From Deltaproteobacteria bacterium (GTDB lineage Bacteria; Myxococcota; Polyangia; Polyangiales; B10-G4), in contig JAFDCW010000026.1 of the NCBI GenBank assembly GCA_019312705.1, positions 1 to 13,851 on the forward strand: DNA of 13,851 nt. The letters are read 5' to 3'. The position numbers and the translations under genes were made by a program. Position 1 is the first letter of the stretch. Each line of letters starts with the position of its first letter. The notes below the pieces were generated by a model that was not told the DNA's origin, made no database searches, and saw nothing but the letters and a program-made list of their open reading frames with translations. Below, in pieces: positions 1-6,449 of the stretch.

Positions 1-381
1 GACCAGGGATTCAACTCTGTGCTCGAGGAGGCGCTGCAATACGTCAACTCCCTCGCGACCGAATATGCCTTCGCCGACCAGATGACCCCGGGCCAGCGAA
101 CCACCGCCAAGGACGGCATCCTGACCTTCCTTTGGTACATCGAACGCTACCTGCGCATGGCGCGCCTCGACTTCCCGGCGGCCCACTCCTTCATCCTCGG
201 TGATGCCTGCTGGCGCGAGATGATCCTGACCATCTGGGGCCGGGCCTGGCTCTTCCTCGAAATCACCCGGGATACCGCCTCCCTCGGCATCAACGACGCG
301 GCGCTCTTCGCCCTCGTCGAAGACCCCATGCTCGTCGAAGAGATTCAGCGCGTCCGCGACGCCCACGGCTGCACCCCCTGA
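1..381 (+). CDS. C-terminal part of an unrecognised helical protein (5' end outside window)
   Basis: The reading frame is open from the first base and stops with TGA at 379-381, so 126 codons are visible and the real start is probably to the left; a GTG at 19 is only an internal option. The visible protein looks mostly alpha-helical and soluble: amphipathic stretches rich in Leu, Ala and aromatic residues (for example FLWYIERYLRMARLD, and a Trp-rich WREMILTIWGRAWLFLE). It has no clear membrane segment and ends in HGCTP. I do not recognise a family and assign no function. A strong hairpin starts 26 bases after the stop, which suggests the transcript ends here and that the next gene has its own promoter. 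Codon use (Leu CTC, Glu GAG) matches the neighbours. Confidence 0.7.
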   Translation, partial: DQGFNSVLEEALQYVNSLATEYAFADQMTPGQRTTAKDGILTFLWYIERYLRMARLDFPAAHSFILGDACWREMILTIWGRAWLFLEITRDTASLGINDAALFALVEDPMLVEEIQRVRDAHGCTP

Positions 382-406
382 GCGGCCCCGGAAGGCGCGC
401 TGAAGT

Positions 407-428
407 GGCGGCCAGGGGACTGGCCGCC
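407..428 (+). terminator. Strong GNRA-tetraloop hairpin after the first gene
   Basis: Bases 407-415 (GGCGGCCAG) pair perfectly with 420-428 (CTGGCCGCC), giving a 9-bp GC-rich stem closed by the tetraloop GGGA, a GNRA-type loop. It lies 26 bases past the stop codon. No U-run follows (next bases GGACGCTTAA), so it is not a canonical intrinsic terminator. It may be a Rho-assisted terminator or a 3'-end stabiliser, which is inference. Confidence 0.5.
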
Positions 429-438
429 GGACGCTTAA

Positions 439-454
439 GGCAACTCGAGTTGCC
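439..454. repeat. Perfect 16-bp palindrome upstream of the protease gene
   Basis: GGCAACTCGAGTTGCC is identical to its own reverse complement. It lies 75 bases upstream of the preferred protease start (530) and just after the hairpin at 407-428. It could be the operator of a dimeric repressor, or, in RNA, a 6-bp hairpin with a TCGA loop that adds to termination. No -10/-35 pair is clear around it. The rest of 382-529 shows nothing else I can support. Confidence 0.4.
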
Positions 455-529
455 ACCCCGAGGGGGGGGATCAACAGGGAAACATGGGCATTCTCGGTGG
501 CACGATGCGTGCGAAGCCGTCGGGCTACG

Positions 530-2002
530 ATGAAAAAGCTCGTAACCATTCTCTGCCTCCTCGCCCTCGGCGGCTGCGCCGTCGAAGGCGGCGACACCGG
601 CCCGATCGACAACGACCCGACCCTCGCCAGCGCTGACGAGCTGCTCGACGGCGTACCGGACAACGCGGACCTTCCCTTCGAAGGCAAGGCCGACGACGTC
701 TACCCGGCGCAGTTCGACCTCCATCATCTGATGGCGCCGATCCGCAGCCAAGGGAAGCGCGGGGTTTGCTCGATCTTCTCCACCGTCGGCCTGATGGAGC
801 ACCTCTACATCGCCGAGGGCAGCACCCCGAACCCCGATTTCTCGGAGCAGTTCCTCCAGTGGTCGGCGAAGTTCGAGGTCAGGAGCTTCCCGAACTCCGG
901 GGGCAGCAGCGCCAACTACAACCTCCAGGCGATCAACCGCTACGGCATCGTCGAAGAGGCGGTGTGGCCCTACGAAATCAACAAGTGGACCAGCAGTGAC
1001 GACGCCGCATGCACCGGCGAAGATGACCAGCCGACCCGCTGCTACACCAACGGGGCGCCGACGGACGAGATGCTGGCCGCCGAGCGCTTCGAGCTGCCGG
1101 CAGGCCGCTGGATCAACTCGCGGGCGCGCAGCATCAAGGCCCACATGGTCGAGACCAACACCGCGGTGGTCGTCGGCGGGACCTTCTACTACCAGTCCTG
1201 GAATCACCGCCGGTCGCAGCTGCCGACGTCGAGCGAGTACTTCGCTAACGGCTACGTGCTCGCGCCGAACGCCGAGGACCGAAGGATCAGCCTCGAGAAG
1301 CGCGCCGGTCACTCCTTCGTGCTGCTGGGCTGGGACGACGAGCTCGAGGTCCAGAAGCGCGACGCCCAGGGCGAAGGCGTGGTCGACGCGGACGGCAACG
1401 AGGTGATGGAGAAGGGCTTCTTCCTCTTCCGCAACAGCTGGGGCACGGGCTCCTTCGGCGTCACCAACGAGTTCGGCGCTGGCTACGGTTGGATCAGCTA
1501 CGACTACGTCGACAGCCTCAGCGCCTACGTCTCGGGGCTCCCGGAGATCGTACGGGTAGCCGAGGTCTGCAACGACGGTGCGGACAACGACCGCAACGGC
1601 GCCGCCGACTGCGCGGACCCGGCCTGCAGCGCCGACCCGGCCTGCGCGATGCCCGCCGGCACCTACGAGAACAACAACAGCATCGCCATCCCCGACAACA
1701 CCATCGCCGGGACCGAGAGCACGATCAACGTGACCGAGAGCGCCACCATCTCCAGCCTCTCGGTGACGGTGACCATCACCCACACCTACCGCGGAGACCT
1801 GCGAGTCTTCCTCGTGAAGGGCGACACTGAGATTTCGCTGCACGACCGCGAGGGCGGCAGCCAGGATAACCTCATCGAGACCTACACCATCGATGACTTC
1901 AACGGCGAAGACATCGAAGGCGAGTGGAAGCTCGTCGTGGGCGACAACGCGCGGGCGGACAATGGAACGCTCGATGGCTGGTCGCTCAACGCCACGTTCT
2001 AG
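530..2002 (+). CDS. Lipoprotein papain-family (C1A) cysteine protease with C-terminal P domain
   Basis: 490 aa from ATG 530. An in-frame GTG at 497 would only add 11 residues ahead of a clean lipoprotein signal (MKKLVTILCLLALGGC, lipidated Cys16), so 530 is preferred. A short acidic linker leads to a papain-like domain (about 60-330). It has QGKRGVC with oxyanion Gln74 and nucleophile Cys80 at papain spacing, then GHSFVLLGW with His261, and FRNSWG with Asn302: a complete Cys-His-Asn set. A recognisable I29 inhibitory propeptide is absent. A cassette at 347-372 has DGADND and paired cysteines, typical of secreted myxobacterial proteins. Residues about 379-490 resemble the proprotein-convertase P domain (VTVTITHTYRGDLRVFL, then EGEWKLVVGD and LDGWSLN). 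It is likely cell-envelope or surface anchored and degrades external protein; the substrate is unknown. The stop TAG lies inside the inverted repeat at 1998. Confidence 0.9.
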   Translation: MKKLVTILCLLALGGCAVEGGDTGPIDNDPTLASADELLDGVPDNADLPFEGKADDVYPAQFDLHHLMAPIRSQGKRGVCSIFSTVGLMEHLYIAEGSTPNPDFSEQFLQWSAKFEVRSFPNSGGSSANYNLQAINRYGIVEEAVWPYEINKWTSSDDAACTGEDDQPTRCYTNGAPTDEMLAAERFELPAGRWINSRARSIKAHMVETNTAVVVGGTFYYQSWNHRRSQLPTSSEYFANGYVLAPNAEDRRISLEKRAGHSFVLLGWDDELEVQKRDAQGEGVVDADGNEVMEKGFFLFRNSWGTGSFGVTNEFGAGYGWISYDYVDSLSAYVSGLPEIVRVAEVCNDGADNDRNGAADCADPACSADPACAMPAGTYENNNSIAIPDNTIAGTESTINVTESATISSLSVTVTITHTYRGDLRVFLVKGDTEISLHDREGGSQDNLIETYTIDDFNGEDIEGEWKLVVGDNARADNGTLDGWSLNATF

Positions 2003-2168
2003 AGCGGCGACCGGTTTGAATGCCGCGCGATCTCGCGCCGATAGCGGCCTGCTGACCGTCCCACGGCCCCTCGAAAGGGGATGTGCCCTGTCGTCGTGAC
2101 CGCGAGCCGTCCATCAAACCACTCTCGACACGATCTCATCGCACATCCAAACCGATCGCCGCTCTAGA
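1998..2168. repeat. 171-bp segment framed by 25-bp inverted repeats (MITE-like relic or structured RNA)
   Basis: The left arm 1998-2022 (starting TCTAGAGCGGCGA) and the right arm 2144-2168 (ending TCGCCGCTCTAGA) are reverse complements at 23 of 25 positions, with 13 outermost bases perfect. The two differences are transitions (2011/2155 and 2019/2147). In plus-strand RNA they are A-C mismatches; in minus-strand RNA both are G-U wobbles, so a minus transcript could form a continuous 25-bp stem. The ends contain CTAG on both sides, which could be a 4-bp target duplication or just palindrome. The interior holds smaller hairpins (2025-2038 and 2067-2080) and no credible gene. The left arm includes the protease stop codon. 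Whether it is a mobile-element relic or an RNA is undecided. Confidence 0.6.
2067..2080. other. Small hairpin inside the inverted-repeat segment
   Basis: CCCCT (2067-2071) pairs with AGGGG (2076-2080) around a CGAA loop. A second small self-complementary stretch, GCGCG...CGCGC, lies at 2025-2038. Both sit inside the 25-bp outer stem and would give a branched fold. Short GC-rich hairpins are common by chance in such DNA, so each alone is weak evidence. Confidence 0.3.
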
Positions 2169-2178
2169 GAGTTTCAGG

Positions 2179-2195
2179 GCCCCGGTCGCCGGGGC
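2179..2195 (-). terminator. GC hairpin just downstream of the patatin-like gene
   Basis: GCCCCGG (2179-2185) pairs with CCGGGGC (2189-2195), a perfect 7-bp GC stem around three bases. It starts nine bases past the stop codon of the minus-strand patatin-like gene (2204-2206). On that strand the following bases are CCTGAAACT, without a U-run. It is probably the 3' end structure of the three-gene minus operon, or a pause or Rho-assisted site. Confidence 0.4.
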
Positions 2196-2203
2196 GCGCC
2201 CGC

Positions 2204-3316
2204 CTATTCGGCGCTGTGTTCGAGGCCTTTGGCCTCGAGGGCTTTGCGCAAGGGGGCGTCGGGGTCGGCGAGGAGGGCCTTGGTGGTCGTGTAGCCGTCT
2301 TCGAGGATCACCCGGCGGGCGGCGAAGTTCATCGGCGAGTACATGAACATCACAGCGTCGTCGGGGGCCGGCTCGAGGAGCAGGACCTTCGTGTCGGTGT
2401 GCACGGCGCGGTAGTCGTCGAGGAGCCGGTGAAAGCGGCCCTCGGTGCGCAGGCGCCAGGCCTGGTTGTAGACCCAGAGGATTCCCTTGTCGCGGACCCG
2501 CTTCTGTTTGCCGGTGCCCGTGGGCACGTTGCGATTCTGGATGTCGGCGCGGATCGGGACCATCGGGTTGATCACCAGGACCGTGTCCGCTCCGAGCTCC
2601 TCGGCGATGTCGACGTGGCCCACCTCGCCGAGGCCTCCGTCGATGTAGTCTCGGTCCCCGACGCGGACCGGGACGAAGAGCGCCGGGGTGGCGCTCGAGG
2701 CGACGACAGCCTGAGCCACCGGGATGCGCGCCAGGTCGCCTTCGCCAAAGACCGCTCGGCGACCGTCGTCGAGGTCGTTGGCGACCAGGACGAGCTTGCG
2801 GGGCAGCGAGGAGAAGGTCGCGCCGATGCCCCGGCGCCGCATGAAGTCGGTGAGAAAGCGCTCGTAGGCGTCGATGGAGAAGATGCCCGCGGGCAGGGAA
2901 TCGGTGAATCGCTCGAACTCGTTCCAAACATCGAGCTCGAGAGGTTTGGACGTCGCCGATGAGAAGAGGTGCCGGGCCGAGCCGAGGGCGGTCGTGAATA
3001 CCCGTCGCCATTCACGGAAGTCGAAGCGCAGAAGGTGGTGGCGCTGGAGGGGAAAGAAGTCGTCGGCGGGGTCGAGGAGGGCTCGGTAGAGCCGGGTCGC
3101 GTCGATGCCCCCGGCCAACGCCAGGGCCACCGTCGAGCCGCTCGAGGTGCCGACGAAGTACTCGAAGTCACACGCCCGGAAATCGACAAACGCCTCCTCG
3201 AGGGCGGCCAGGCAACCGACCTCGTAGAAGGCGCCGGTGATGCCGCCACCGCAGAGCACGAGGGCGGTACCAGCAACGGGGGGGCTTGGGGGCATACGGC
3301 TAGGTTTGGTCTTCAT
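2204..3316 (-). CDS. Patatin-like phospholipase family protein
   Basis: 370 aa; these enzymes are Ser-Asp dyad acyl hydrolases acting on membrane phospholipids or related acyl esters. The glycine-rich oxyanion loop is CGGGITGAFYEVG (GGG at 23-25). The nucleophile elbow is GTSSG, with Ser58 in G-x-S-x-G. The catalytic Asp is Asp226 in YIDGG, followed by GEVGHVDIAEELGAD as in the family. There is no signal peptide, so it is probably cytoplasmic or peripherally membrane-bound. ATG 3316 lies inside the end of the upstream CPBP gene (17-bp overlap). A second ATG at 3295 lies four bases past that gene's stop; either implies translational coupling. The C-terminal third (about 240-370) is less typical and may hold substrate or membrane-binding elements. 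Lipase activity is expected from the intact dyad but the true substrate is unknown. Confidence 0.9.
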   Translation of the reverse strand: MKTKPSRMPPSPPVAGTALVLCGGGITGAFYEVGCLAALEEAFVDFRACDFEYFVGTSSGSTVALALAGGIDATRLYRALLDPADDFFPLQRHHLLRFDFREWRRVFTTALGSARHLFSSATSKPLELDVWNEFERFTDSLPAGIFSIDAYERFLTDFMRRRGIGATFSSLPRKLVLVANDLDDGRRAVFGEGDLARIPVAQAVVASSATPALFVPVRVGDRDYIDGGLGEVGHVDIAEELGADTVLVINPMVPIRADIQNRNVPTGTGKQKRVRDKGILWVYNQAWRLRTEGRFHRLLDDYRAVHTDTKVLLLEPAPDDAVMFMYSPMNFAARRVILEDGYTTTKALLADPDAPLRKALEAKGLEHSAE

Positions 3317-4169
3317 CCGTCATCAGGTCGTGGTAGCGGGCCAAGGCGAGGATGGAAGCTGCTGCGACGAGCCCGGAGCCGAGAAGGAGGGGCAGGGGCA
3401 GATGGTACACCTCCTCGGAGACCGTATTGAAGCCTCGGATGCGCAGGAGACGCTCGGGCACCAGGACGGGCATGGCGTTGGTCGCTGCATGCATGGCAAT
3501 GGCCGGCAGCACGCTGCCGGTGCGCAAGGCGACGGCACCGACGATGAAACCCGCGATGCTCGCGTAGACGATGGCGCCGGGCTCGACATGGATGAGGCCA
3601 AAGGTGAGCGCCGTCGCCCCGAGCGCAAAAGTCGACCCGTAGCGCTCGGCGAGGCCCGGGAGCAGGAGGCCGCGAAAGAGCAACTCTTCGGTCAAGGGCG
3701 CCACGACGACGACGGCGGCGATGATCGCGAGGGCCGAGCCCGGCCCGGTCGGGGTCAGTAGGCGGGCTTGAGTCAGCTGCGCTTCGAGGGACCGTGGGAA
3801 GATCTCGGCCATCAGGTTGCCCACCTCGGCCAAGGGAAACTGCAGGGCTGCGCCACCGACGAGGGCAAGGGTGATGATGGGCAGGGGCACCGGGACCACG
3901 TGCAGGGCCACTCGAGGGCGACGGTCCGCCGCAAAGGCGTAGAGGCCCGCGACGATGGCGACCCCGAAACCAGCGAGCTGAATCACCGCGAGGTTCGCCG
4001 GGTCGAGGAGGGCTTCGCGGGTCGCCTCGGCGAGGCTCTGGCCCCGGGTGAGGGACCGGAGCGCCGCCGTCACCTGCACCATGGCGCGAATGCCCACGAA
4101 GGCCCCGGCGGGCAGCGCGAGCACAGCCCAGGCGGGGATCGACACCGGCGACGGGTCGGACTCGCGCAA
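3300..4169 (-). CDS. CPBP family (CAAX protease/Abi-type) intramembrane metalloprotease
   Basis: 289 aa integral membrane protein. All three conserved motifs of the CPBP family are visible: EELLFR (Glu161, Glu162, Arg166), FGLIH (Phe190, His194) and HAATN (His227, Asn231), the Glu/His set that binds metal inside the membrane. Hydrophobic segments occur at roughly 11-33, 60-80, 91-110, 145-160, 183-220 and 249-267. Members process prenylated proteins or peptides, or give bacteriocin immunity; here the substrate is not evident. The only usable starts are TTG 4169 (chosen, as it keeps the first helix with a hydrophilic lead) and GTG 4145; neither has a good ribosome binding site. It begins eight bases after the TPR lipoprotein stop and overlaps the patatin-like gene, so it is the middle gene of an operon. 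Confidence 0.88.
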   Translation of the reverse strand: MRESDPSPVSIPAWAVLALPAGAFVGIRAMVQVTAALRSLTRGQSLAEATREALLDPANLAVIQLAGFGVAIVAGLYAFAADRRPRVALHVVPVPLPIITLALVGGAALQFPLAEVGNLMAEIFPRSLEAQLTQARLLTPTGPGSALAIIAAVVVVAPLTEELLFRGLLLPGLAERYGSTFALGATALTFGLIHVEPGAIVYASIAGFIVGAVALRTGSVLPAIAMHAATNAMPVLVPERLLRIRGFNTVSEEVYHLPLPLLLGSGLVAAASILALARYHDLMTDEDQT

Positions 4170-4177
4170 AGAAGAGC

Positions 4178-6304
4178 CTAGTTACCGGTTTCGGCGAGCT
4201 CGAGGGCCATGATGAACTCGTAGAAGTTCACCATGTGGGATTCGAGGACGACCTCGAACTGCCTCTTGGCCGCGGCCTGGTCGCCAGCGCGCAGCAGGCG
4301 CGTACCCTCGTAGAAGTGAGCCTCGGTGCGCTGTCCGACGTTGGCGGCGGCATCGAGGAGCTGGGCGAAGGGCAGATCTCCGACGCCGAAGCGGGCGAGC
4401 TGGGCCCACCACTCCTGGCCGGTCGCGTGGGAGCGCAGAACCGCGGCAGCCTCGGGCCCCGTTTCGGTGCCGGCCCGGGCGGCGATGGCCTCGACCCAGA
4501 GAGCGAAATAGACCTTCCATTCGGGCTCGAGGGTCACCTGGCGCTGGGCGCGGACAAAGACGTCGTTGGCCAACTCGACGTTCGGCGCGACGACGACGAG
4601 GTGACTGATGATCCGGGCGTAGATCTCGCGGACCCCCGGGGCCGCCTCCATCGCGGCACGGAAAGCTTCTGCGGCGTCTTCGTCGCGGCCGAGGAAACTG
4701 AGGAGGATTCCGCGGCGCACGTCGACCTGGGCCCGGTCTTCGCCGTCGAGGCTCCGGCCGATGCCCTCCCACAGCTCGAGGGATTGCCGATACATGCGCT
4801 CGGATTGCTGGGCGTCACCGGCAGCCCGGAGGGCGTCTCCGAGATGCTCGGTCAGCTCGGCCCGGGCGGCGTCCTGGCCATCGCCGACGATGAGGTCGAG
4901 GGCCCGGCGGTAATGGCGGGCGGCATCTGCGGGGTGGCTGGTGCCTTCGGCGATGCGGCCGAGCTCGAGCTGAGCATCGGCGGTGTCGCGGGCGGCCACG
5001 CTCGCTTCGAGGCGGCGACGGGCCTCGGCCGGGTTGCCCGCGTTCATCTCGAGGAGGCCGACGACGTATTGCAGACGCTCCGGGGTCACCGAGGGCTCGC
5101 TGTCCGGGAAGCGCCGGGTGCGCTCCTCGAGGATGGTCTCGGCGGCCCGGGCCATGGCGCGGGCGTCGGTCGGGTCCGAATCGAAGAGCCCCCGGGCGAT
5201 GAATGCACCGAGGTTGTCGAGGGCTTCGTCGTAGAGACCGCGCTCTTCCGGTGAGATCTCGATCGCCGTGGCATACCAACCGGTCGCCATCGCGAAATCG
5301 TCTTCAGCGGCGGCCACCCGGGCGAGACAGACGGGATAGCGGGCATCATCGGGGCGCCGGCGGAAGCCGTGGCGACAGAGCCCCCGGGCGACCGATGGGC
5401 GCCCCTCGGCATAGGCAAACGCGATCTCGAGCTGCGAGTCGTCATCGCCGTCGCGGGCGTCACGGAGGGCCCGAATCAGGGCCATCTCGGACCCGCCGGC
5501 GTCGCCCATGGACTCCACGCGATTGAGCGCGCTCGCGATGTCAGCGTGGGCGAGGTAGACACCGGCGACGTCGAGGGGCGCACGGCGGAGGATCATCGGA
5601 GCCGTGCGCAGCTCGGCGAAACTCATGCCGCCGGGCAGCGACAGCCCGGGCCCGTCGCCGGGGATCAGCTGGATGATGGCGTCCCGCCGTTCGATGTGCA
5701 GGCGCACGAGAAAGTCGAGCACCTCGGGGGTCGCGGTGAGTTCGGCGTGCTCCTCCCACACCTCGATCAGTCGCGTGTAGCGCTCGATGGCGCTCGGCAG
5801 GGTCGCCCGGGCTTCACGCCCCCAAGCGACGAGGCCTTCGTATTCGGCCCGGTGCTCACCCTCGGAGAGGGCCTCGAGCATGAGCAGCGCCGACAGGACC
5901 GCGGCTTCGTCGCCTCGCGGTGAACCGTGATCGATGAGGTAGTGGGCGAAGGGCGCGATCGCCTGCGGCACACGGCCACCGCCGAAGTCTTCTGGCGAGT
6001 AGAAGTCGGTCATCGCGCGGAAGCGCTCGACGACCTCGTCGTATTCTTCGTCTTCGAGCAGTGCCTCGCCGTCAGCGGCGAGGTACGCGACGAGGCGCTC
6101 CCGGAGCGGCCGGCGCGCGCCGTCGTCGACCTTGAGCCCGAAATAGATGCGCGCATATTCGGGATAGGTCTCGCCGGTGATTTCCTCGGGGACTTCGATC
6201 GACGCCGGGGTCGTGCCACTGCGCCCAGAGCTCGCCCCACCGCAGGCGATCAGGGATAGGGCCATGGCGAGGGCTATGACCATAGGTAGGGGGGGGCGAA
6301 TCAT
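4178..6304 (-). CDS. TPR-repeat lipoprotein
   Basis: 708 aa from ATG 6304. The frame stays open further upstream to about 6520, but the residues there run through the promoter region and look non-coding, while MIRPPLPMVIALAMALSLIAC is a textbook lipoprotein signal with Cys21. After a Ser/Gly/Thr-rich tether the protein is almost all helical and rich in Ala, Glu and Arg. Residues about 410-560 show TPR-like helix pairs (for example DAARHYRRALDL and DAAEAFRAAMEAAP), and helical repeats probably extend over most of the chain (roughly 50-700). TPR lipoproteins act as periplasmic or outer-membrane scaffolds. It is the first gene of a minus operon with the CPBP protease and the patatin-like lipase, so it may recruit substrates or partners for them (inference). 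I do not recognise a specific family. Confidence 0.82.
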   Translation of the reverse strand: MIRPPLPMVIALAMALSLIACGGASSGRSGTTPASIEVPEEITGETYPEYARIYFGLKVDDGARRPLRERLVAYLAADGEALLEDEEYDEVVERFRAMTDFYSPEDFGGGRVPQAIAPFAHYLIDHGSPRGDEAAVLSALLMLEALSEGEHRAEYEGLVAWGREARATLPSAIERYTRLIEVWEEHAELTATPEVLDFLVRLHIERRDAIIQLIPGDGPGLSLPGGMSFAELRTAPMILRRAPLDVAGVYLAHADIASALNRVESMGDAGGSEMALIRALRDARDGDDDSQLEIAFAYAEGRPSVARGLCRHGFRRRPDDARYPVCLARVAAAEDDFAMATGWYATAIEISPEERGLYDEALDNLGAFIARGLFDSDPTDARAMARAAETILEERTRRFPDSEPSVTPERLQYVVGLLEMNAGNPAEARRRLEASVAARDTADAQLELGRIAEGTSHPADAARHYRRALDLIVGDGQDAARAELTEHLGDALRAAGDAQQSERMYRQSLELWEGIGRSLDGEDRAQVDVRRGILLSFLGRDEDAAEAFRAAMEAAPGVREIYARIISHLVVVAPNVELANDVFVRAQRQVTLEPEWKVYFALWVEAIAARAGTETGPEAAAVLRSHATGQEWWAQLARFGVGDLPFAQLLDAAANVGQRTEAHFYEGTRLLRAGDQAAAKRQFEVVLESHMVNFYEFIMALELAETGN

Positions 6305-6449
6305 CGGAGCGGGATGATAGCACCGGTCGGCCCATTCGCCGCTCGAGGTGCGAGGTGGATCGTTCCTTGCTGGAAAACATGTCATCTGCGGTAGAACCCC
6401 CAAGAGCGGTCCTTTCTTCGTGAACGGCCGTTCTCGGATCCAAAGCACG
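6305..6449. promoter_or_regulatory. Divergent promoter region between the TPR lipoprotein and the coiled-coil outer-membrane protein
   Basis: This 145-bp gap separates two divergently read genes, so promoters for both should lie here. It is visibly richer in A/T than the genes (for example around 6361-6400). A weak candidate for the plus strand is TTGCTG at 6367 with TAGAAC at 6392, spacing 19; it is too poor to call. A perfect 12-bp palindrome lies at 6422-6433. Confidence 0.4.
6422..6433. promoter_or_regulatory. Perfect 12-bp dyad GAACGGCCGTTC near the start of the 6450 gene
   Basis: GAACGGCCGTTC is its own reverse complement, and after one mismatch the symmetry continues for two more pairs. 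It ends 16 bases before the preferred ATG at 6450, inside the divergent intergenic region. It could be an operator overlapping the plus-strand transcription start or leader. One site only, so regulator identity is unknown. Confidence 0.3.

Noticed and set aside
290..1843. Long open frame on the minus strand opposite the protease gene
   Set aside because: It lies antisense to a gene with clear protease motifs; the translation is Val/Ala/Asp/Arg-rich with no domain, typical of the open antisense frame in GC-rich genes.
2204..4169. CBASS-like defence system (patatin effector with a membrane protein)
   Set aside because: There is no nucleotidyltransferase (CD-NTase) or associated ubiquitin-like or HORMA gene nearby, so an anti-phage signalling operon is not supported.
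3300..4169. Bacteriocin immunity cluster because of the CPBP/Abi-type protein
   Set aside because: No small Gly-Gly leader peptide, peptide transporter or regulator gene lies in the surrounding region.
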